This document shows, one piece after another, positions 1 through 8,107 of a DNA stretch of 57,820 nt. The DNA is from JALYNX01 sp963724825 (GTDB lineage Bacteria > Actinomycetota > Acidimicrobiia > Spongiisociales > ZC4RG35). The number at the start of each line of letters is the position of its first letter. The first letter of the stretch is position 1. The position numbers and the translations under genes were made by a program. Below the pieces are notes generated by a model. The model did no database searches, was not told the DNA's origin, and saw nothing but the letters and a program-made list of their open reading frames with translations. The DNA lies in contig CAVRWT010000009.1 in assembly GCA_963724825.1 (NCBI GenBank), forward strand, positions 1-57,820. The letters are read 5' to 3'.

Positions 1-7
1 GGAGCGG

Positions 8-1030
8 CTACAGATTCGCTACCGGGCGGTCCAAGGCCGCGGCAACCCGCCGCACCGTTCCCATGGTCTCGGCGAATCCCTCGAGGGTCAGGCTCTGTGG
101 CCCGTCGCTGAGGGCCTCTTCGGGTCGATCGTGGACCTCGATGATCAGCCCGTCGGCGCCGGCCGCGATCCCGGCAGCAGCGAGGCTGGGCACCAACGAT
201 CGCCGGCCGGCGGCATGGCTGGGGTCGATGATCACCGGGAGGTGGGTCCGCTCCTTGAGCACCGGGACCGCGCTGATGTCGAGGATGTTCCTGGTGGCGG
301 TGTCGAACGAGCGAACACCCCGCTCACAGAGGATCACCCGCGGGTTGCCTGAGCCCACGATGTACTCGGCGGCCAGCAACAACTCCTCGATCGTGGACAT
401 CAGCCCTCGCTTCAAGAGCACCGGCTTGGGCTGCTCGCCGACCGCGGAGAGGAGCCGGAAGTTCTGCATGTTGCGGCTTCCCACCTGAAGCATGTCGACA
501 TACCGGTTGAGCAAGGGCACGTCTTCGGGGGCGACACACTCCGACACCACGCCCAATCCGGTCGACTCACGGGCCGCTGCCAGCAACTCCAAACCGTCCT
601 CGCCCATTCCCTGGAAGCTGTAGGGGGAGGTCCTCGGTTTGAAGGCGCCGCCACGCAACAGGACTGCACCCTCTTTGGCGACACCGGTGGCGATACGGTC
701 GATCTGGGCCTCGGACTCCACGGAGCAAGGTCCGGCAATGACCACGATCTCAGGGCCGCCGACGACCACGTCACGCACCCGGACGCTGGTCGGCGAATTG
801 CGAGCCGCCCGCGCCACGAAGGGGTAGAGGGGTGCCTCGGTGCTCACCGAGGCGACACCGACCAGGGCGCCGATCGACTCTGCCATCCCCGGCTCGTAGT
901 CCCCGATGACGGAGACAACGGTGGTCGATCCGGCCTCGCCGACGTGGACCCGCAACCCGTAGCCCTCGATGAAGCGGAGAATTGCCGCCTTCTGCGCCAG
1001 GGTGCAATCGGCGGTGAGGGTCGCGATCAC
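8..1030 (-). CDS. aroF: 3-deoxy-7-phosphoheptulonate (DAHP) synthase, type I-beta
   Basis: First step of the shikimate pathway: condenses phosphoenolpyruvate and erythrose 4-phosphate. The 340-residue length and architecture match the Thermotoga-type (I-beta) enzyme: an N-terminal ferredoxin-like regulatory domain (about residues 1-70), then a TIM barrel with IAGPCSVES, LRGGAFKPRTSPYSFQG, QVGSRNMQNF and IDPSHAAGRR motifs. I chose the GTG at 1030 because it overlaps the trpA stop as GTGA; the open frame further upstream is only a shadow of trpA. Sitting last in the trp operon, it would raise shikimate flux when tryptophan is scarce. Which amino acid its regulatory domain binds cannot be read from sequence. 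The stop (TAG) lies at 10-8, so the gene is complete. Confidence 0.93.
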   Translation of the reverse strand: MIATLTADCTLAQKAAILRFIEGYGLRVHVGEAGSTTVVSVIGDYEPGMAESIGALVGVASVSTEAPLYPFVARAARNSPTSVRVRDVVVGGPEIVVIAGPCSVESEAQIDRIATGVAKEGAVLLRGGAFKPRTSPYSFQGMGEDGLELLAAARESTGLGVVSECVAPEDVPLLNRYVDMLQVGSRNMQNFRLLSAVGEQPKPVLLKRGLMSTIEELLLAAEYIVGSGNPRVILCERGVRSFDTATRNILDISAVPVLKERTHLPVIIDPSHAAGRRSLVPSLAAAGIAAGADGLIIEVHDRPEEALSDGPQSLTLEGFAETMGTVRRVAAALDRPVANL

Positions 1031-1794
1031 GGGCGGAGCCCCGCCAGAAAGGCCACCGGGTCCTCGTCGCGGCCCAACACCTCGACCAACGCGCTGCCGA
1101 CGATGACCCCATCGCAGTGAGGCACCAGCGAGCGAACCTGGTCGGCTGATCTCACACCAAAGCCGGCGAGCACCGGCGCCCGTGAGACCGCGCGCACTCT
1201 GTCCAGGTATCCCCCGACGTCGGATCCCACCCCGGCAGAGCCGCCGGTGGTCCCGGTCATGGTCACCGCATAGGTGAATCCCTCGGAGGCTTCGCCGAGC
1301 CGTCGCAGCCGTTCGTCTTCGGTCACCGGGGTCACCAACTGCACCAATCCGACGCCGTGCTCCCCCGCGACGTCCCTGAGCTCTCCGGACTCGTCCAACG
1401 GGAGATCGGGCACCACCAGCCCGGCCACACCGATGCCGGCGAGCCGCGGCAAGAGGCGGCTGAAACCAAAGGCCATCAGCGGATTCAAGTAGCTCATCAC
1501 CACAAGGGGACACGGGAGCGGGCCGACGGACTCGAGCGCCGAGATCACCGATTCCAGGGTCGCCCCGCCTTCCAGGGCGATCCGGCTTGACTCCTGAATC
1601 GTCGCCCCGTCGGCCATCGGGTCGCTGAAGGGGATCCCGATCTCAACGGCCTCCGAGACTGCGGTGACTGCAGCCAGAGCAGCTATGAAGCGTTCGATGG
1701 TGGGAAAGCCAGCCGTCAGATAGGGCACGATGGCCGGGGCATCAGCGCCGAGCCGCTGCTCGAGAAGCCCGGCACCGGTGAGTGCGGTGGTCAT
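1027..1794 (-). CDS. trpA: tryptophan synthase alpha subunit
   Basis: Cleaves indole-3-glycerol phosphate to indole and glyceraldehyde 3-phosphate, in complex with TrpB. At 255 residues it has usual length, with PYLTAGFP near the N-terminus, the catalytic-Glu segment EIGIPFSDPMADG, the catalytic-Asp loop VVPDLPLDES, and a C-terminal phosphate-binding GFGVRSADQ. The ATG at 1794 overlaps the trpB stop (ATGA), which selects it over upstream alternatives in the same frame. It overlaps the DAHP synthase start downstream by four bases, so translation is probably coupled on both sides. Confidence 0.95.
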   Translation of the reverse strand: MTTALTGAGLLEQRLGADAPAIVPYLTAGFPTIERFIAALAAVTAVSEAVEIGIPFSDPMADGATIQESSRIALEGGATLESVISALESVGPLPCPLVVMSYLNPLMAFGFSRLLPRLAGIGVAGLVVPDLPLDESGELRDVAGEHGVGLVQLVTPVTEDERLRRLGEASEGFTYAVTMTGTTGGSAGVGSDVGGYLDRVRAVSRAPVLAGFGVRSADQVRSLVPHCDGVIVGSALVEVLGRDEDPVAFLAGLRP

Positions 1795-2954
1795 CGGTTG
1801 AGCCCCCGGAGAATGTCGATGTCCTTGTCTCCCCGACCGGAGAGCCCGACGAGCACCACGGCGCCCGGCGTGGCCGCCAGCCACCGGCGCACTGCGGCAA
1901 GCGCATGGCTGGACTCCAGGGCCGGGAGGATGCCCTCCAGACGTCCCAGCTCGTCCAACGCGGACAGGGCCTCGTCGTCGGAGGCTTCCACATACAGGGC
2001 GCGACCGGTGTCAGCCAGCCAGGCGTGCTCCGGGCCGACACCGGGGTAGTCGAGCCCGGCGGACACCGAATGCGTCTCCTGGATCTGCCCGTCGCTGTCC
2101 TGAAGGATGAAGGAGAAGCTGCCGTGGAGAACACCCGGGCTGCCCCGCCCGATGGTGGCGGCGTTCTCCCCGAGTCCGGGACCGCGGCCCCCCGCCTCGA
2201 CACCAATCAGCTGTACCGGATCGTCGAGGAAGGGATGGAAGAGGCCGATGGCATTGGATCCGCCTCCCACACACGCAAAGGCGACATCGGGGAGCCGGCC
2301 GGCCCGATCCAGCATCTGCTGGCGCGCCTCGCGCCCGATTACCGACTGCAGCTCTCGAACCAGCCAGGGATAGGGGTGGGGCCCCACCGCCGACCCGAGC
2401 AGGTAGTAGGTGTTGTTCGGGTCGGTGACCCAGTCACGGAGCGCCTCGTTGATGGCGGCTCGCAAGGTGGCATCACCAGAGACCACCGGGGAGACCTTGG
2501 CGCCGAGCAGCTTCATCCGCTCCACGTTGGGAGCCTGGCGCTCGATGTCCACCGTGCCCATGTAGACCGTGCAATCGAGGCCGAGACGGGCACAAGCGGC
2601 GGCGGTGGCGACACCGTGTTGGCCGGCCCCGGTCTCGGCGATGACCCGCCCCGCTCCCATTTCCCTGGCCAGCAGCGCCTGCCCGATCGCGTTGTTGATC
2701 TTGTGGGCGCCGGTATGGGCCAGATCCTCCCGCTTCAGCCAGATCTCGCCACCCCAGGCCTCACCCAACCGGGAGGCCCGGGTCAGCGCCGTCGGCCGGC
2801 CCACCCAACTGGTCAACTCGCTGTCGTAAAGGGCCAGAAAGCCCGGGTCTTTGAGAAGCCGGGTTGCGGTCTCCTCCAGCCTGGTGAGGGCGGGCACCAG
2901 GATCTCGGGGACATACCTCCCGCCGAAGCTGCCAAACCTGCCTGCGGTGCTCAT
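1791..2954 (-). CDS. trpB: tryptophan synthase beta subunit
   Basis: PLP enzyme that condenses indole with serine to make tryptophan. The 387-residue product begins with the family signature GRFGSFGGRYVPEIL, carries the PLP lysine in HTGAHKINNAIGQ (about residue 85), the glycine loop AETGAGQHGVATA and the phosphate-binding CVGGGSNAIG. This is the TrpB1 type that pairs with TrpA. The ATG at 2954 sits four bases inside the trpF end (ATGA) and fits the family N-terminus. No frame problems are seen. Confidence 0.95.
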   Translation of the reverse strand: MSTAGRFGSFGGRYVPEILVPALTRLEETATRLLKDPGFLALYDSELTSWVGRPTALTRASRLGEAWGGEIWLKREDLAHTGAHKINNAIGQALLAREMGAGRVIAETGAGQHGVATAAACARLGLDCTVYMGTVDIERQAPNVERMKLLGAKVSPVVSGDATLRAAINEALRDWVTDPNNTYYLLGSAVGPHPYPWLVRELQSVIGREARQQMLDRAGRLPDVAFACVGGGSNAIGLFHPFLDDPVQLIGVEAGGRGPGLGENAATIGRGSPGVLHGSFSFILQDSDGQIQETHSVSAGLDYPGVGPEHAWLADTGRALYVEASDDEALSALDELGRLEGILPALESSHALAAVRRWLAATPGAVVLVGLSGRGDKDIDILRGLNR

Positions 2955-3575
2955 CGACGCGCTCCTCTCACTTCGGCTGCTCGGGCCGCTCTCACGAACT
3001 TCATCATCAACACCGGATCCTTCTCCCCGGGCCGCTGTTCGATGCCGGTGCTCACATCCACCCCGAGCGGGCCGATCGTCGAAATTGCCTCCCCAACGTT
3101 TCCGGGGTTGAGACCGCCGGCGACGATGATTCGATCCCGCACCTTCATACGGGCGAGGCGGCCCCAATCGGAGCGTCTGCCGGTGCCGCCCCTCTCGGCG
3201 GTGTCGACGAGGACCATCCCCGTTTCAGTCAACTCCAACGCCTGCATCACGGCCTCTTCGGCGCCTTTGCCGTTCGAGGACCACAGGAACGAACTTCTGA
3301 ATCGGGACCCCGGTCCCGTTCCGTGCCTCGACCTGCACCAGATCGGGGGCGACCTCCTCGAGGGCCTGCCGGATCAGATCCGGGCTTGGGTCGTTGAACA
3401 CGGCGACCGCAAGCACCGACTCCGGCAGGAGGCGCCGAAGCTTGGCGGCCTCGGCGAGCGCGATCTGGCGTGAGGAAGGGGTGAGCACGAAGCCCACCGC
3501 GTTGGCCCCGGCCTCCACCGCGGTCTCGACGTCGGCGGCCGTCTTCAGGCCGCAAAGCTTGATGAAGAGGCTCAT
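2951..3575 (-). CDS. trpF: phosphoribosylanthranilate isomerase, single frameshift
   Basis: Amadori isomerase of tryptophan synthesis, between trpC and trpB. The N-terminal part (MSLFIKLCGLKTAADV to IQKFVPVVLER) reads in one frame and the C-terminal part (MQALELTETG, DTAERGGTG, IIVAGGLNPGNV, GVDVSTGIE) in another. The switch lies near 3262-3285, where one extra base, probably in GAACGGCAAAGG, is enough; removing it gives a continuous protein of about 207 residues, normal for TrpF. The span is 3n+1 bases, which agrees. ATGA overlaps with trpC and trpB are intact and all active-site segments are preserved, so I favour a sequence error over a true pseudogene. Confidence 0.85.
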
Positions 3576-4381
3576 GAGGCGACCGCCGCGGTCTCCCGGC
3601 CGGCGGAGAGCATCGATCGGGCCAGGTCGGCCGGGTGGTCCGATCGCATCAAAGCGGAGCCGACCAAAGCCGCCCGATATCCGAGGCCGGCCACCCGACG
3701 GATGTCGTCCGTTCCCAGCATCCCGCTCTCAGCAACCGAGGGAGTGACCGGTGACAGACCCGAGGCCAGGTCGCGGTGACGCTCGGGGCTCGTGCGAAGC
3801 GACTCCAGGTCCCTGCAGTTCACCCCGACCAGAGTGCGGGGCGAGGTTTCGGCGATGGAGTTCACCCGGCTCAGCTCGTCTGCGTCGAACGCCTCGAGGA
3901 GGGCGAACATCCCGGTCTTCTCCACGGCGCCCAGCAGGTCGGCCATCGCTTGGTCGGACAACAACCGGGCGATGAGAAGGACGCCATCTGCCCCAGAGGC
4001 TCGAGACTCGAACACCTGATAGGGGTCGACCAGGAAATCCTTGCGCAGCACCGGGACCCGGGCAATGGCGGCGACCGCCTCGAGCAAGTCAAGTGAGCCG
4101 CCGAAGGCCTCGGGCTCGGTGAGCACCGAGAGCATCCGGGCCCCACCCTCCTGGTAGGCGATGGCCCTTTCCTCCAATTCGGAGCCGCCGAGCTCGCCTT
4201 CCGCCGGGGACCGAGGCTTGATCTCGGCAATCAGATCGAACACCTCGCCAAAAGTCGCCGCGTCGCGAACCGCAGGGGCGTCGTGGGCGTCGGCGGTGAC
4301 CGCTCCAAGCGGGCGTCGGACGCGAGCGATATCGAGCCGGGAGCGTGACGACTGCTCCATCGACTGGAGAAATCTGCTCAC
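3572..4381 (-). CDS. trpC: indole-3-glycerol phosphate synthase
   Basis: Closes the indole ring from carboxyphenylaminodeoxyribulose 5-phosphate. It is a monofunctional TIM barrel of 269 residues with the catalytic-Lys segment LIAEIKPRSPAEG (about 50-62), LRKDFLVDPYQV, LVGVNCRDL, SVAESGM and the C-terminal phosphate site ALVGSALMRS. The start is GTG at 4381, overlapping the trpD stop as GTGA; an ATG seven codons in is a weaker option. The next gene, trpF, starts inside its stop codon. Confidence 0.94.
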   Translation of the reverse strand: MSRFLQSMEQSSRSRLDIARVRRPLGAVTADAHDAPAVRDAATFGEVFDLIAEIKPRSPAEGELGGSELEERAIAYQEGGARMLSVLTEPEAFGGSLDLLEAVAAIARVPVLRKDFLVDPYQVFESRASGADGVLLIARLLSDQAMADLLGAVEKTGMFALLEAFDADELSRVNSIAETSPRTLVGVNCRDLESLRTSPERHRDLASGLSPVTPSVAESGMLGTDDIRRVAGLGYRAALVGSALMRSDHPADLARSMLSAGRETAAVAS

Positions 4382-5394
4382 GCTCTCTCACCGGTCCCGA
4401 ATTCCTGCAGTCCCTGAAGCAGAGCCATTGCCCGCCCATCGTCCAGGGCGGTCTGCGCCATCTCCAGCGCCTCGACCGGATCAGGGGCGCGCCCGGTGAC
4501 CTCCAGGGCGAGGGCGGCCCCGAGGAGGATCGAGTCACGGTGAGGCCCGCCCTCTCCCGAGAACACTGCGGTGAGTTGGGCGGCGTTGTGGGCGGGGTCG
4601 CCACCTGCCAGCTCCGCGGGGTCGCAACGCGGCATCCCGAGGTCGGCGGGGTCCCGGCTGGTGCGAACCACCGAGCCCGGTCGCACGTCGTAGAGAAGGA
4701 ACTCGCCGATCGGGCTCGGCTCATCCCATCCGGCCGCGCCGTGGAGGACAAAGGCGCGGTCGATCTCGAGACCGGAGAGGGCTCCCGCCATCAACTCGGC
4801 GGCCCTGGCGTCGAAAGCGCCCACCACCAGGTGCCGGGGCCCTGCCGGGTTGGTCAACGGGCCCAGCATGTTGAACACGGTCCGCACACCGAGTGCCTTG
4901 CGGATCGGTCCCACCGCCGCCATGGCCGGGTGATAGTGGGGGGCGAAGAGATAGGTGAAGCCAACGCTGTCGAAGCACCTCCTCGCCTGATCAGCATCGA
5001 GCGGGATGGGGAGCCCGATTGCCTCGAGGATGTCGGCGCTCCCGGATTGGCTGGTCATCGACCTGTTGCCATGTTTGACCACCGGCACACCCGTAGCCGC
5101 GGTCAGGAGCGCGGCGCCCGTCGACAGGTTGAGCGACCCGGAACGGTCCCCGCCGGTTCCCACCACATCCACCGCGCCTGACGCATCAATCCCCGGATCG
5201 CTGGACAACCGCCTCATCGCCGATGCGAACCCACGGACCTCGTCCGCAGTCTCACCTTTCGCCCGCAAGGCGGCGAGGATCGCGCCGGCCATCGCCGGGT
5301 CGACGTCGCCGCTGGTCAGGTTCACCAACAACTCGTCCGCAGCTTCAGTGGACAGGTTGGTTCCGGCCAACAGCCCGTCGAGCACCTCTCTCAT
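4378..5394 (-). CDS. trpD: anthranilate phosphoribosyltransferase
   Basis: Transfers phosphoribose from PRPP to anthranilate. The 338-residue product shows the PRPP/magnesium loop VVGTGGDRSGSLNLST (about 81-96), the KHGNRSMTSQSGSADILEA motif, and the anthranilate-site segment HGAAGWDE. It is a stand-alone TrpD, not fused to TrpG. The ATG at 5394 overlaps the trpG stop (ATGA), and its own stop overlaps the trpC start. Confidence 0.95.
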   Translation of the reverse strand: MREVLDGLLAGTNLSTEAADELLVNLTSGDVDPAMAGAILAALRAKGETADEVRGFASAMRRLSSDPGIDASGAVDVVGTGGDRSGSLNLSTGAALLTAATGVPVVKHGNRSMTSQSGSADILEAIGLPIPLDADQARRCFDSVGFTYLFAPHYHPAMAAVGPIRKALGVRTVFNMLGPLTNPAGPRHLVVGAFDARAAELMAGALSGLEIDRAFVLHGAAGWDEPSPIGEFLLYDVRPGSVVRTSRDPADLGMPRCDPAELAGGDPAHNAAQLTAVFSGEGGPHRDSILLGAALALEVTGRAPDPVEALEMAQTALDDGRAMALLQGLQEFGTGERA

Positions 5395-5975
5395 GACTTC
5401 TTCCCTGACATGTCCAAGAAATTGCGGAGGAGAAGGTCGCCGTGCGGGGTGAGAACACTCTCAGGATGGAACTGCACACCTTCCACCGGATACTCACGAT
5501 GCCGGACCCCCATGATCACCCCGTCCGAGGTGAAGGATGTCACGACGAGCTCGCTGGGAAGCTCCTCCTCCTGAACAGCCAGCGAGTGGTAGCGCCCGGC
5601 GTCGAACGGATTGGGGAGGCCCGCATAGATGGTGGCGGAGTCGTGATAGACGGGTGACGCCTTTCCATGGCGGAGCTCCTCGGCGCGCTGCACCTTTCCG
5701 CCGAGCGCGGCGGCTAGCGCCTGATGACCCAGACAGACACCGAGGATCGGCACCTCGGTGAGGAGGCCGGAGATCACGTTCATGGACTCGCCTGCATCCT
5801 CGGGCCCTCCCGGCCCTGGTGAGATGACGAGATGGGTGGGCTCCAGCTCCCTCGCCGACTCGACGTCGATGTCGTCATTGGTGCGGACGATCACCTCGGC
5901 TCCCAGGATGCGGAGGGCCTGCACCACGTTGTAGGTGAACGAGTCGTAGTTGTCGACCAGCAAGACCCGGCTCAT
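5391..5975 (-). CDS. trpG: anthranilate synthase component II (glutamine amidotransferase)
   Basis: Class I glutaminase that feeds ammonia to TrpE. In 194 residues it has the oxyanion strand VISPGPGGPEDAG, the nucleophilic Cys in GVCLGHQALA (about residue 79), and the catalytic His-Glu pair in GVQFHPESVLT. It opens with LLVDNYDSFTYN, typical of TrpG/PabA. Its place between trpE and trpD with ATGA overlaps on both sides argues for tryptophan rather than folate synthesis, although such subunits can serve both. Confidence 0.95.
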   Translation of the reverse strand: MSRVLLVDNYDSFTYNVVQALRILGAEVIVRTNDDIDVESARELEPTHLVISPGPGGPEDAGESMNVISGLLTEVPILGVCLGHQALAAALGGKVQRAEELRHGKASPVYHDSATIYAGLPNPFDAGRYHSLAVQEEELPSELVVTSFTSDGVIMGVRHREYPVEGVQFHPESVLTPHGDLLLRNFLDMSGKKS

Positions 5976-7351
5976 AGGCCCTCAGCCGCACTTTCCAGGG
6001 CGCCCCGCATCGCCCCGCCCTTGGACAGAACCTCGTCCCATTCGGTGGCCGGGACACTGTCGGCGACGATTCCGGCGCCGGCCTGATAGGTATACGAGCC
6101 TTCTGACATGACGAGGGTCCTGATCGCAATCGCTTGATCCATGCTGCCTCCATGTCCGAAGTAGCCGACCGTTCCCGCATAGATGCCCCGGGGCACGGCC
6201 TCCAACTCTTGCAGGAGCTCCAGGGCACGCACTTTGGGAGCACCCACCACCGTCCCCGCCGGGAAGGCAGCGGCGAACAGGTCGAATGCGTCCGCCCCCG
6301 GTTCCAGGATCCCGGTGACCCCGCTGACCAGGTGCATCACGTGGCTGTAGCGCTCGATGGCGCGATAGGGGTCGACTCGGATGGTGCCCGGCACTGCGAC
6401 TCTGCCCAGGTCGTTCCGGGCCAGGTCGACGAGCATCACGTGCTCAGCCGCCTCCTTGGCGTCGTCGAGAAGATCTTCCTCTGCCCTCCGATCGTGCTCG
6501 TCGTCATTGGAGCGAGGCCGGGTCCCGGCGATCGGGCGCAGCTCGGCCGCTGTCCCCCGCAACCGCACCAGCGCCTCCGGCGAGGAGCCGATGACCCGGG
6601 TCTCCCCGAGCTCACAGAAGTACATGTACGGGGAAGGGTTGAGCAGGCGAAGGCCCCGGTAGACGTCGAACGGGTCGAGATCTGACTCGCCGGCGAATTG
6701 GACCGACACCACCAATTGATAGACGTCACCCGCCGCGATGTGCTCCCGCGCCTCCTCGACTGCGGCGAGATAGCCCTCTCTCTGCATGGAGGGGCGGGGC
6801 TCGCTGAAAGTGCCGCCACCGTTCCTGATCCCGGGTACTCCACCCGCGAGGAGAGAGATCACCTCCTGGCGTAGAGCAAGCCGCTCAGCCTCCGATCCAT
6901 CGTGGAGGAGGGCCGCCCTCCGACTGAGATGGTCGAAGACGATGACACTCGACGGTCCGTAGAGCAGGATCTCCGGCGTCGCCGACGGCCCGGGGATGGC
7001 GCCGGCGAGGCGATGGGCGACGTCGAAGCCGACCGCCCCCACCAGGCCGCCGGCAAACGGCACCGATCCCGACAGTGGCCCGGGCCGCGGGGCGGCGGCC
7101 AGCGCCTTGCGCAACGCATCCATCAAGCCCTTCACCGTCCCGTCGGTGTCGACACGGGTCCCGCCGATGTCGACGGCATGCCCGTCGCTGCGTACCTCCA
7201 GCCCGTCGCCGAAGCCGATGAACGAGTAGCGCCCGACGCGATCCCCGTGCTCCACGCTTTCCAGGAGGAAGCGCGGGTGCAGAGGGCCGAGCTTCAGATA
7301 CACCGAAGTTGGTGTGTCGAGGTCAGCTGGGATGTCGAAGGGGTGGTTCAA
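5972..7351 (-). CDS. trpE: anthranilate synthase component I
   Basis: Converts chorismate to anthranilate. The 459-residue protein has the feedback-binding LLES motif near residue 30 (in FLLESVEHGD), which in characterised TrpE proteins binds tryptophan, and catalytic segments GSSPEALV, PIAGTRPRS, LVDLARNDLGRV and FPAGTVVGAPKVRA. The start is TTG at 7351, preceded seven bases upstream by AGGAG. It is the first structural gene of the operon, downstream of a leader peptide and attenuator hairpin. The product is therefore likely controlled both by attenuation and by direct feedback inhibition. Confidence 0.95.
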   Translation of the reverse strand: MNHPFDIPADLDTPTSVYLKLGPLHPRFLLESVEHGDRVGRYSFIGFGDGLEVRSDGHAVDIGGTRVDTDGTVKGLMDALRKALAAAPRPGPLSGSVPFAGGLVGAVGFDVAHRLAGAIPGPSATPEILLYGPSSVIVFDHLSRRAALLHDGSEAERLALRQEVISLLAGGVPGIRNGGGTFSEPRPSMQREGYLAAVEEAREHIAAGDVYQLVVSVQFAGESDLDPFDVYRGLRLLNPSPYMYFCELGETRVIGSSPEALVRLRGTAAELRPIAGTRPRSNDDEHDRRAEEDLLDDAKEAAEHVMLVDLARNDLGRVAVPGTIRVDPYRAIERYSHVMHLVSGVTGILEPGADAFDLFAAAFPAGTVVGAPKVRALELLQELEAVPRGIYAGTVGYFGHGGSMDQAIAIRTLVMSEGSYTYQAGAGIVADSVPATEWDEVLSKGGAMRGALESAAEGL

Positions 7352-7399
7352 CGGAGGGCTCCTCTCACCGGTCGGGAAGATGAGCTCAGAAATGAAGAA

Positions 7400-7424
7400 C
7401 CCACCTTCCGGGGCCGGAGGTGGG
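7400..7424 (-). terminator. trp attenuator hairpin
   Basis: On the minus strand CCCACCT pairs with AGGTGGG around a GC-rich core, followed by a U-rich run (TTCTTCATTTC). It lies between the trpL stop and trpE. Its 5' arm (CCACCTCCGGC, 7423-7413) is exactly complementary over 11 bases to GCCGGAGGTGG inside trpL (7473-7463), giving a competing antiterminator. Confidence 0.8.
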
Positions 7425-7448
7425 TTTGGTGGTCAGAAATCCTGGGGA

Positions 7449-7529
7449 CTATCCGACCGAAGCCACCTCCGGCGCGGGCCAACGCCACTGCCAGGTGGTG
7501 GAGGTCGCCGAGATGGTCTTTCCAGTCAT
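7449..7529 (-). CDS. trpL: trp operon leader peptide
   Basis: A 26-codon reading frame with Trp at positions 13, 15 and 17 (the run TTWQWRWPAP), ending in TAG at 7451-7449. Ribosome stalling at these codons would block segment 1 (CCACCT, 7498-7493) and let segment 2 (7473-7463) pair with segment 3 (7423-7413), preventing the attenuator hairpin; free translation would favour the hairpin. No Shine-Dalgarno sequence precedes the ATG, and the predicted promoter places the transcript start within a few bases of it, so the message is probably leaderless or nearly so. The peptide itself is unlikely to have any other role. Confidence 0.83.
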   Translation of the reverse strand: MTGKTISATSTTWQWRWPAPEVASVG

Positions 7530-7538
7530 GCGAGCGGC

Positions 7539-7567
7539 ACGGTAAGCCCCGACCCGGGCAACGTCAA
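7539..7567 (-). promoter_or_regulatory. trp operon promoter
   Basis: On the minus strand TTGACG (7567-7562) and TACCGT (7544-7539) are separated by exactly 17 bases. The -10 element ends nine bases before the trpL ATG. Confidence 0.65.
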
Positions 7568-7585
7568 GAGGAGACCCTCGCCGCA

Positions 7586-8107
7586 CTACCCACCGACCCG
7601 GTTCATCGCGTTGATCACGGATTCGACGTCGGTGGGAGCCACGGGGGGATAGAAGACCATCGTGTACAGGTCGCAACGTTCCCCAGGCGCTTCGTACCAG
7701 CCAGCCACCCAGGTTCCGTCCGGATGCGGTCCGACCACGCCCCGGGTGCCGTCGATGAGGACTTCTCCCTTTTCCGCCGGCCAGTCGACAGGAGGCAACG
7801 TTCCCCGGACCAAGGCGATGGCGACCGTGCCGTCCTGCCTTCCGAAGAAGGCGGTCTGGCTGCCCCCGACCGAAGTCCACACATCCATGTCGATCTCGTC
7901 GGGGTCGAGAAGACCGGTGCCCACTCCGGTGGGGAGGAACTGCAACTCGTACGGGGGTGCCGGGCAATCGACCGGAGTCTCAGTCGTGGTGGTCTCTCCA
8001 ACAGTCGTCGTGGTGGCGTTGACCGGTGCCGTCGTCGTGGTGTCGCCCGCTCCCGACCCGCAGGCGATGAGCGCGAAGAGCAGCAATAGGACCAGAAGGC
8101 GTTTCAC
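7586..8107 (-). CDS. putative lipoprotein of unknown function
   Basis: A 173-residue product with a lipoprotein signal (KRLL, hydrophobic stretch, lipobox LIAC at about residues 13-16), then a Thr-rich linker of about 30 residues (repeated TTTT runs) and a globular part with no motif I recognise. Two Cys in the globular part (CPAPP and ERCDLY) could form a disulfide. The start is GTG at 8107 and overlaps the stop of the upstream beta-propeller gene as GTGA, so the two are probably co-translated. It is likely anchored on the outer face of the membrane. Confidence 0.7.
   Translation of the reverse strand: MKRLLVLLLLFALIACGSGAGDTTTTAPVNATTTTVGETTTTETPVDCPAPPYELQFLPTGVGTGLLDPDEIDMDVWTSVGGSQTAFFGRQDGTVAIALVRGTLPPVDWPAEKGEVLIDGTRGVVGPHPDGTWVAGWYEAPGERCDLYTMVFYPPVAPTDVESVINAMNRVGG

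Noticed and set aside
1782..3473. A 563-codon plus-strand frame opposite trpB and trpF.
   Set aside because: No recognisable protein sequence; it is the antisense of conserved genes in high-GC DNA.
7352..7600. T-box or TRAP-type control of the trp operon.
   Set aside because: There is no T-box sequence or GAG/UAG repeat array; the Trp-rich leader peptide with competing hairpins explains the region.
6902..8089. A 395-codon plus-strand frame opposite trpE and the trp leader.
   Set aside because: Antisense of trpE, trpL and the lipoprotein; no domain is readable.
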